Part shown: positions 1 through 5,753 of the stretch, piece by piece
How the letters are laid out: the number at the start of each line of letters is the position of its first letter
Position numbering within the stretch: the stretch's first letter is position 1
Assembly: GCA_017652545.1 (NCBI GenBank)
Contig: JAGCAV010000277.1
Coordinates: 1-5,753 of the forward strand
Direction: 5' to 3'
DNA: 5,753 nt
Source: Lachnospiraceae bacterium
GTDB taxonomy: Bacteria > Bacillota_A > Clostridia > Lachnospirales > Lachnospiraceae
Made by a program: the position numbers and the translations under genes
The notes under the pieces: generated by a model
Told to the model about the DNA's origin: nothing
Seen by the model: only the letters and a program-made list of their open reading frames with translations
The model's database searches: none

Positions 1-3000
1 ACACCAGATCATCTTCATCATCCTTTTCAGCGACTCTGTATTCGTCACCGTCCCTGATGGTAACAGGCGCAAAGGTTCCTCTCCAGTTTCCGCTTTCCGT
101 AAGCTGAAGCTCTTCCAGGGTCTTCCAGACTCCCCCTTCTTTTCTGAGAAGCACAGCCCTGATCACGGTATCCCTGTGATCATACACGTCATCTTCCCAT
201 ACCTTCTGAACCGTAAATACCTTCTCCTTATTGAGTTTACTCGCGGTATTCTGGATAATGGTACGGCCTTGATTTTTTCCGCGGAAGTCTGCAGTATAAG
301 ACGCTGTATAGGAACGCGTCATTGACTTGCCATCTTCATTCACGGCTAAAGTGAAAGTGCTTCCTTCCTCAATCACCTGGCCCTGGGCATCTAACTCGCG
401 CACGCGATACTTGCCTTCATTCTTCTGCGCTTCTACTGCGAATCTGTCATTCCAGTCGCCATAAAAGTCCCCGGTCAGAGTATGCGTCTGCAACGCTTTC
501 CATGGCTGACCCGGCGCGCTCTGGTGCTGAAGCTGCACCTGAATAGAAGACGGCGTTGAGATCGAATTGCCCCACTCCTTTATAACTGGGAATACCAGCT
601 TCACCTTTTGATCTCCGAGTAAAACGATGGTCTTGGATCCATTCTGCTGATAGTCAGGATTAAAGATCACATCATGCTCTGCAGAATGATCATCCTGTGA
701 CTGACCTTCGCCATCGCCCCCGGGCTGGCCTTCCGGCTGCGGCTGATTGCCGCCTTCCTCTTCAGATCTTACTTTCTGTGACTGCTCCGCAACCACACTG
801 CCGGCAGGCTGCTCCGTGATTTCTTCGTCGCCGGATTGATCTTCCTGCGGCTGCCCCATAATTTCTTCGTCGCCGGATTGATCTTCCTGCGGCTGCTCCA
901 TAATTCCTTCGGCGCCAGACTGCTCTTCCAGCGGCTGCTCCGCGCCGGCATTACCGGCCTCCTCGTCAGCCACAGGCTCTGTCTGGTCCATACCTGCATA
1001 GCCGGCTTCCAAATCATCCGGCTGTGCCGGCTCCACGCGGGTAAAGGTGGCTTCCTCGGCATCGTCACTGTCATCCGGATCATCGGGATCTTCATCGTCA
1101 TAGATCGTCTCTCCCTTTTCATTCAGAAGGCGCAGACGGTATTTGCTCTTCCCGGCAGCAAATGCGGACGGATCAAACTGATCCGCGCCCACTCCATCCG
1201 ACCAGGATGGTGCGGGCAGGGCGGACTCCGATCCGGCGCCTCCTTCCTCCCAGGATACATCCGGGAAGTATGCCTTCCAGTCAGTGCTTTCACTCACAAC
1301 TGCGGTCTGCCCCGTCGCTTCCCACCGGCCCGAGGCAGAGTTATACCTTTGCAGCTGCACCACAATGGAATCCGGCTTCTCGGTCACGGTCTTATCCCAG
1401 CGAACCTCCAGCTCGTAGGGAGCTGATACCAGGGTACTCGTGATGGTCGTTGTACCCGTATTTTCGAAATATTTCACGTTATAGTGCACCTGTTCGGTAT
1501 ACCGGAGAACGTGAACCCCCGCACCTGCAGTGCGGGTGATGGTATCCCCATCCTCGATTGCGTCTCCGTCTTCATTCAGCTCGACCACACGGTAACTGCT
1601 GCCCGGTTCCTCGATGACGTGGTCAAATGTGCCTTTCCATTTATTTTTCGCAGAGAGGATCAGATCCTCCTGATCCTCCACCTTTGTCCAGGGCTCGTCC
1701 TCGCCGCCCCGACGCTGGAGCTGTACCGTGACAGACGCAGGGATATTGTCCTGATCATACCCGGTCCAGACCTTCTGTACGCCAAACCCCATCTCCACCT
1801 GAGGATCGCCCAGGGTAAGGGTTATCACATCATCCTGCGTGTCATAGGTGACGGACTGATAGGTCACAATGACTTTGGCATCGTTCTGCCGGTACACATA
1901 GAATTTTGCTCCCGCGGCGTCGATCGGCTGATTTCCGGGTCCGTTATTGAATACCTGTATGCGATACAGGTTGTTTTCCGCCAGCTTCGGAATGGCCTCA
2001 AAGCTGGCCGTCCAGTTGTTGATCTCTCTCAGGTTGCGATAATCACCGACTTTTTCCCAACTGCCCGTCTGGCTGTCATAGCGCTGCAGCACGGCGTGAA
2101 TGAAGTTCGGCTTGTCGGTCACATCATCATCCCACTTAATCTTCAGGGAAGGGGTAACTTCCCGCAGGCTGTTGGTGATGATGGTATGCTGCGGATTCTT
2201 TTTATCCACGGAATAGGTGACATCATACAGGGCGCGGCAGGGTACGCCGCCAATTGTCACATCAAACCAGGCAGACGCATCTTTGTACCATTCAACACTG
2301 TTCCCCTCCGCATCCTTTTCCACGACGCGAAGGGAGGGAGGATTGTTCACATCCAGCCCCATGCTCTGGAAGCTTCCGGTCCAGTTTTCAGGTGCCAGCT
2401 CGATGTCATAGCTGTCATCCCAGTCTTCCCAGATCCACTCAGAGTCCACATACCCCTGTATTCCTGCCTGAATCGGGCTGTGTTCCATCCTGACACCCTG
2501 ATCATCCCAGACAATCTTCGCGCTCAGGGTGGTCTCACGCAGATATGCGGCAGAGATGATCGTATCCCCATCAACCATCCTGAAGGTGACGGAATTGCCC
2601 TTGGACAGATCATAAAGACCGACAGTTTCAGGTTCCGGCTCATCAACAGCATAGGCTCTGACAACGATATATGCCGGCTGATACCCATCGAAAGGCTGCG
2701 CCGTAACCGTTACATAATCCCACCTCGCTGCCCGCTTCTTATCGCAGCTCAGCTGACCATAGTCGCTCTCTTCAAGGCTGATGCTGTAGGTGGGTATAAA
2801 TATCATGCTGACCTTCAGGTCTGCAGCAGGCATGCTGAACCAGCAATCGCCGTTTTCGTTACACGGAATGCCAGAAGCATCAGACCATTCTGCGTTTTCG
2901 TTTTCTCTGGCCATAACACTGTAATACCAGCCGGGCGCATATTTCTCCCCCGGCTCAGCTTTTATGTATATTTCATCGCCAACGCAGGCCCAGTCTGCCT

Positions 3001-5753
3001 CCTCTCCGTTCTTCATAATGGTAATCTTTCCCTGTGTGCTGTCAGATTCTGTGAAGAGGCTGTATCGGATCTTCTCTGTGGAAACCCGGATCCGTACTTC
3101 TCCGGATTTATTCAGCGTAAAGGTATATCCTTCCCCGTCTTCTGCAGCTTCTTCCGGTCCATCGCCATACACGCTCCACTTTACACCGGTGATCCGATAT
3201 CCCGGCTCCGGTTCAGGCAGAACCCGGATGGTTTCACCCTTTTTTGCACGGTATGCCGTTTCCCCATTCACAGAAAGACCGACACTTTGAAGGCCTTCTG
3301 ATTCTTCGACTTTGATGTTATATCTTCCGTCGAATCTCACCGTCACCTGCGGATCACCCAGAGTAAGAGTCGTCACGCCACCCTGGATGTCATAGCTGAC
3401 AGACTGATAGGTTACAAGGATGTTGGAGCCATCGGGGCGATCCACGAGATACCATGCCCCCATGATGTCAATCGGCTGGTCACCGATTCCTCCGTTGAAT
3501 ACCTGTATGCGGTACAGACTGTCATCCGACAGCTCGGGAATCTCCTGGAAGGCGGCCTTCCATCCATTGCTCTGCATCACCATGCGTTCCTCACCGACTC
3601 TGTCCCATCTTCCCGTCTGGATATTGTAATGCTGCAGCACTGAATTGATGAACAGAGGCGTGTCGGTCACATCTTCAGCCCACACGATTTTCAGAGTGGG
3701 AGTGATCTTTCTCAGCCTGTTTGTGACGGTGGTATGATGCGGATTCTCCTCGTCCACGACATAACTGACATCATACAGGGCACGGCAGGCAACACCGTCA
3801 ATCGTCACGTCAAACCATGCCGTCGCATCATCAGCCGGAGCAACACTGTTCCCATCCGCATCCTTTTCCACTATGCGAAGGGTGGGAAGTCTTCCCGGAT
3901 CGAGCATCATGCGCTCGAAGCTCCCGGTCCAGCTTTCAGGAACCAGCCCGATGTCTTCCGTATCTGTGCTGTCTTCCCAAAAACGCATGGAAGGCAGGTA
4001 TACCTGTATGCCCGCCATAAGCGGGGTGTGTTCGATCTGGGCATCGCCGTCATCCCAGACAGCCTGCACACTGTAGATTGTCTCAACCAAGAACTCGGCG
4101 GAAATGACCGCATTCCCGTCAGGCATCCTGAAGCTGACGGTATTGTCCGTGAACTGGTCATAAACAGTGATATCTTCCGGCTCCATCCCGCCCGGAGCAT
4201 AGGTTATGACAGTGATGGACTCCAGCTCATACGCATCGTATGGCTGGGCTGTCACCGTTACCTTCTCTCCCTTCGCTGCCCATTCCTTATCACAGCTGAT
4301 CTGGCCAAACCCGCTCTGCTGCAGGCTGATGCTGTAAGCAGGAATAAATTCCGCACAGATCTTTGTATCAAGATCATTCATACGGATCAGGAGCTCGTTA
4401 TTCTCGTCAACATGAAGATCCGGACCATCCGGAATATAAGGCCAGTCTTCCCTTTCCCTGGTCTTACGATACAGCCTGCTGAGCACATATCCTTCCGCCG
4501 GCTCGACCTTTACGGATATTTCATCTCCATAATAAGCCCAGTCTGTGCCTTCCCCGTCTTTTGTGAGGGTAACCTTTCCCTTTGTGATGTCATATTCGGA
4601 GGAAATAGCGTACTTGATCCGCTCTGTGAAGATCCGGATCAGTACCTTCCCGGAAGCATCCATCGTAAAGGAATATCCTTTCCCATCGGGCGTCGCATCT
4701 TTCTGCACATCACAGAAGATCTTCACGGCGGTGATTCGATATCCCGGTTCCAGATAAGGTCTGAACCAGACCGTATCGCCCCTCTTTGCCTGATTTGCCG
4801 ATTCCCCGTTGACATAGAGGTCGACGCTCCGAAGACCCTCGCGTTTCTCGACTCTGAGCTCATAAAGAGCGGGAGAAAAAGCAGCCGTCACGTTCACATC
4901 AGATGCCGGCATCCGGAATGTATATTCGTCATTCTTATAAACCGAATCAGGGTTCCAGTCGACCTGATTTCCTTTCCTGTCCGTAATGGTCAGGCTCTCC
5001 AGCATGTAACCCGGCGCAGGCCTTGCAATCACCGTAACCGGTTCACGTTCGATCGCCTTGTTCTTGTCATCTTTTATGCTGACAGATCCGTTTGAAACCG
5101 GCCGGCTGACCGTAATGGTGTATTCTCTGTCATCCAGGGCGACCGGCACAGCCGCCCCCAGGCCATTTTCGTTTTCCTGGACCGCAATCTTTACCGGGTT
5201 GCCATTTTCATCTTTCCATCCCGCAAAGGTATATCCTTCCTTGACCGGAGCCGCAGGCGCAGAGACCGGGGCACCGTAGATATCCTCGATAACAGCAGCT
5301 CCGCTTTCGCCGCCTGTATCAAAGGACATCGTATAGCTTTCTGGCGTCCAGGTGGCTTTCACCGTCACATCTTCTGCCGGCATCGTCTCCGGCAGCTCCG
5401 GTATCCAGCCCGCAAATGTATAGTGCTCTTTTTCCGGTTCCGCCGGTGCCGTGACTTTGCTGCCATATTCCTGCGTGATCGGGGCGACCTCGCTCCCTCC
5501 GCTGCTGTCAAAGGTGATGGTATACATTCCGCTTCCGGCTTCGGATTCTGTCTCAGCAGTGATTCCCCCGCCGGAATCATCCGCCCCGCTGCCCGGTACC
5601 GGTGTCCAGTGCGCTGTCAGCGTGACCGTATAATACTTGTATTTCCGCGCTTCATTGATCCTGATGATGTCACGCCCGTTTTCATCCTTATCGCAGTACT
5701 CCGGCGAGACACCCCACCCGACGGTCTCATTCCAGCCCTCCCGGGTGTAGGGA
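1..5753 (-). CDS. Giant repeat-rich surface protein (InlB B-repeats, bacterial repeats, Cna-B-like domains), partial at both ends
   Basis: The minus-strand frame with codons from 5752 down to 2 is open for 1,917 codons with no stop, and the translation is coherent protein throughout. N-terminal to C-terminal it reads: InlB B-type repeats with the YTFAGW signature (to about residue 190); divergent InlB/bacterial-repeat domains ending in 'FRMP...V.AF'; then Cna-B-like domains with 'KVW', 'VQLQR', 'W.(G/A).F', 'YRV.E' and 'TN' landmarks. These families are known as stalk modules of secreted cell-wall-attached proteins of Gram-positive bacteria. I infer an adhesin or surface-display role outside the cell. 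Start codon, signal peptide, LPXTG-type sorting signal and stop are not in the window, so export and anchoring are not shown here. No catalytic motif is visible and the ligand is unknown. The window contains no neighbouring gene, so operon context cannot be judged. The reading frame and repeat nature are near certain; the adhesin role is inference. Confidence 0.95.
2..220 (-). other. Cna-B-like domain, cut by the window edge
   Basis: Residues 1845-1917 read 'FTVQKVWEDDVYDHRDTVIRAVLLRK', 'NWRGTF' and 'DEYRVAEKDDED', the first two thirds of a Cna-B domain and the most canonical of the series. Lys1850 and Glu1909 occupy the isopeptide Lys and Glu positions; the strand with the partner Asn would lie beyond the left edge of the window. 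The gene must therefore continue past position 1. Confidence 0.85.
242..598 (-). other. Cna-B-like domain with an apparently complete isopeptide triad
   Basis: Residues 1719-1837 read 'LVFPVIKEWGNS', 'SIQVQLQHQSAPGQPWK', 'GKYRVRELDAQGQV' and 'TIIQNTAS'. Lys1725 (two before the core Trp), Glu1786 (in YRVRE) and Asn1835 (last strand) fall at the three positions that form the Lys-Asn isopeptide bond in Cna-B domains. The bond itself is an inference from this placement. Confidence 0.8.
677..1102 (-). other. Acidic Gln/Pro/Gly-rich low-complexity insertion
   Basis: Residues 1551-1692 are dominated by Asp, Glu, Gln, Pro and Gly. They open with a run of Asp and Pro ('YDDEDPDDPDDSDDAEEATF'), contain the 14-residue repeats around 'EQPQEDQSGDEE', and close with 'QPQPEGQPGGDGEGQSQDD'. 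No hydrophobic periodicity is visible, so the segment is probably disordered and extended. It may act as a negatively charged spacer, or bind cations; neither is shown by sequence alone. Confidence 0.85.
821..946 (-). repeat. 42-bp tandem repeat, two near-identical copies plus one degenerate copy
   Basis: Positions 821-862 and 863-904 are 42-bp units that differ at a single base (position 855), which changes Gly1633 to Glu in the neighbouring unit. Each encodes 14 residues of the form 'IMxQPQEDQSGDEE'. A third unit at 905-946 ('GAEQPLEEQSGAEG') matches at about 31 of 42 bases, and the segment on the other side (779-820) retains only 'ITEQP' and later 'EQS'. The unit length is a multiple of three, so gain or loss of copies keeps the frame. 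Confidence 0.95.
1430..1789 (-). other. Cna-B-like domain
   Basis: Residues 1322-1441 show 'VQKVWTGYDQDNIPASVTVQLQRR', 'KWKGTF', 'YRVVELNEDGD' and a final 'TTTITSTL'. This is the order of Cna-B (collagen-adhesin B-type) stalk domains. Lys1327 and Glu1391 sit where the Lys and Glu of the internal isopeptide bond are expected, but the last strand has Ser at the place of the usual Asn ('ITSTL' rather than 'ITNT'), so the cross-link may not form. This reading is by eye alignment. Confidence 0.8.
1799..3322 (-). repeat. Compound module copy 2 (three bacterial-repeat-like plus two Cna-B-like domains)
   Basis: Residues 811-1318 repeat the domain order of copy 1: 811-891 ('GLQSVGLSVNGET...GYRITGVK'), 897-986 ('GKITIMKNGE...VGDEIYIKAEPGEKY'), 989-1072 ('YSISLEESDYGQLSCDK...FRMVDGDTIISAAY'), 1075-1196 ('IVWDDQGVRMEHSP...WTGSF...VEKDAEGNSV...IITNSL') and 1199-1318 ('LKIKWDDDVTDKP...VLQRYDSQTGSWE...LYRIQVFNNG...TLTLGDPQ'). 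By hand, residues 1201-1318 match residues 685-802 at about 66 of 118 positions with no gap. The copies therefore descend from one block but have diverged for a long time. Copy 2 is followed by further Cna-B-like domains, whereas copy 1 is followed by copy 2. Confidence 0.9.
3347..4864 (-). repeat. Compound module copy 1 (three bacterial-repeat-like plus two Cna-B-like domains)
   Basis: Residues 297-802 form one copy of a duplicated block. Domain order: bacterial-repeat-like 297-377 ('GLRSVDLYVNGES...GYRITAVK'); bacterial-repeat-like 381-470 ('GKVTLTKDGE...YGDEISVKVEPAEGY'); bacterial-repeat-like 473-556 ('YSISLQQSGFGQISCDK...FRMPDGNAVISAEF'); Cna-B-like 559-680 ('AVWDDGDAQIEHTP...WTGSF...VEKDADGNSV...TTVTNRL'); Cna-B-like 683-802 ('LKIVWAEDVTDTP...VLQHYNIQTGRWD...LYRIQVFNGG...TLTLGDPQ'). 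Every domain has a counterpart in the same order in copy 2, offset by 514 to 516 residues. The first two domains are assigned with less certainty than the third. Confidence 0.9.
4871..5122 (-). other. Divergent InlB / bacterial repeat domain
   Basis: Residues 211-294 begin 'YTITVSRPVSNGSVSI', pass through 'VTVIARPAPGYMLESLTI' and end 'YTFRMPASDVNVTAAFSP'. This is the standard layout of the divergent InlB B-repeat (bacterial repeat) family: a Gly-rich first hairpin, a 'P.pGY.l..ltv' middle, and a 'FxMPxxdVxVxaxF' last strand. Its end abuts the first copy of the compound module. Confidence 0.85.
5183..5524 (-). other. Two InlB B-type repeats (Listeria-Bacteroides repeat family), the second atypical
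   Basis: Repeat 1 (residues 77-138) has the full family pattern: 'YTITFDSSGGS', a 'YGSKVTAP' segment, 'YTFAGW', then 'MPAEDVTVKATWTP'. Repeat 2 (from residue 140) begins 'YTMSFDTGGES', has 'YGAPVSAPAAPVKEGYTFAGW' (residues 159-179) and then departs from the pattern after 'KDENGNPV'. It lacks the usual 'MPa.dvTl.A.W' ending and runs through about 20 unassigned residues into the next domain. In Listeria internalins and many gut-bacterial surface proteins this repeat is a small beta-rich, ubiquitin-like stalk unit. Family assignment rests on motif recognition. Confidence 0.9.
5525..5599 (-). other. Gly/Ser/acidic inter-domain linker
   Basis: Residues 52-76 are Gly-, Ser-, Glu- and Asp-rich ('PGSGADDSGGG' then 'TESEAGSG') with no hydrophobic core pattern. 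They separate the first partial InlB-type repeat from the two clear ones and are probably a flexible hinge. Confidence 0.7.
5600..5752 (-). other. C-terminal end of an InlB B-type repeat (protein domain, partial)
   Basis: Residues 1-51 contain 'REGWNETVGWG' and finish with 'YTVTLTAHWTP'. The closing strand matches the usual end of InlB B-repeats (...TLTAxWTP), and the GW pairs recall the family's 'GYxFxGW' core. The beginning lies beyond the window edge. The stretch between the two landmarks (residues about 12-40, including Cys20) is longer and more charged than in a standard repeat, so this is either a divergent repeat or one with an insertion. Confidence 0.6.

Larger units (their letters stand above)
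605..1420 (-). other. Cna-B-like domain split by long insertions
   Basis: Residues 1445-1716 start like the second Cna-B-like domain of the compound module ('YELEVRWDKTVTEKP', 'VVQLQRYNSASGRWE', 'DWKAYF'). They then carry an extra Gly/Ser/Pro/Trp stretch (about 1500-1536), resume at 'KYRLRLLNEKGE', and are interrupted again by an acidic insertion (about 1551-1692). They finish with 'VIFNPDYQQNG...TIVLLGDQKV', which parallels 'VTYQSVSYDIQGG...TLTLGDPQV' of the module. From the core Trp to the 'LGD' end is 260 residues here against 107 in the module domain, so the fold must tolerate large loop insertions. Alternatively, the insertion separates a truncated domain from the next one. Confidence 0.65.

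Noticed and set aside
821..946. Short tandem repeats as a possible CRISPR array.
   Set aside because: The 42-bp units are directly adjacent with no unique spacers, and they are translated in frame within the large protein.
769..1122. Minus-strand ORF of 117 codons over the acidic repeat.
   Set aside because: It is in a different frame from the large gene. Its Arg/Lys/Ser/Trp-rich repetitive translation is the frame-shifted reading of the 42-bp repeat and its surroundings, and no ribosome site or intergenic space supports it.
1484..3301. Plus-strand ORF of 605 codons, with similar ones at 3734-5095 and 836-1426.
   Set aside because: All three are in exact codon register opposite the real gene, so their stops are just the complements of sense TCA/TTA/CTA codons, which are rare here. 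For example they end opposite Ser818, Ser220 and Ser1443. Their translations show no domain pattern, and the opposite strand gives coherent repeat domains throughout.
4775..4783. An Arg-Gly-Asp tripeptide (residues 324-326), a possible integrin-binding motif.
   Set aside because: The equivalent place in the second module copy is Lys-Gly-Glu, and a Gly-Asp or Gly-Glu turn is common at this point of bacterial-repeat domains, so the tripeptide is most simply chance.
1799..4864. The large direct repeat as a mobile element or composite transposon.
   Set aside because: The repeat is in-frame coding sequence for matching protein domains, is strongly diverged, and has no terminal inverted repeats or transposase.
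1..5753. Promoters, terminators, tRNAs, riboswitches, insertion-sequence ends or transposase genes.
   Set aside because: No intergenic sequence exists in the window and no such signal was seen. GC-rich inverted-looking segments fall within coding domains.

Overview
The window lies wholly inside one very large protein-coding gene on the minus strand. Read from 5752 down to 2, one frame stays open for 1,917 codons without a stop. The start codon, signal peptide, cell-wall anchor and stop codon would all lie outside the window. Because the frame is open at both ends, a search for complete start-to-stop ORFs misses it and reports only spurious plus-strand ORFs.

The protein is a modular, secreted, surface-adhesin-like chain built from beta-rich repeat families. 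From N- to C-terminal (right to left in the window) the layout is: the end of an InlB B-type repeat; a Gly/Ser/acidic linker; two InlB B-type repeats (about residues 77-190); one divergent InlB / 'bacterial repeat' domain (211-294); and a compound module of about 506 residues present twice (297-802 and 811-1318). Each copy of the compound module has three bacterial-repeat-like domains followed by two Cna-B-like domains. After it come a Cna-B-like domain (1322-1441), a Cna-B-like domain interrupted by a long acidic Gln/Pro-rich insertion with a 14-residue repeat (1445-1716), another Cna-B-like domain (1719-1837), and the beginning of a last one cut by the window edge (1845-1917).

This family mix is typical of giant cell-wall proteins of Gram-positive Firmicutes, especially gut or rumen Clostridia (Lachnospiraceae/Oscillospiraceae-like) or Erysipelotrichia. 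The base composition is moderately GC-rich by eye. Taxonomy is an inference from domain content only. The likely role is as a long stalk that displays a binding region away from the cell surface; no enzymatic domain or specific ligand-binding domain is visible.

No RNA gene, mobile element, CRISPR array, promoter, terminator or intergenic region was seen. The points most worth a second look are the old compound duplication, the recent 42-bp tandem repeat in the acidic insertion, the uneven retention of isopeptide-bond residues among the Cna-B-like domains, and a shift in codon use near position 790. I found no evidence for a new biological system beyond this surface protein.
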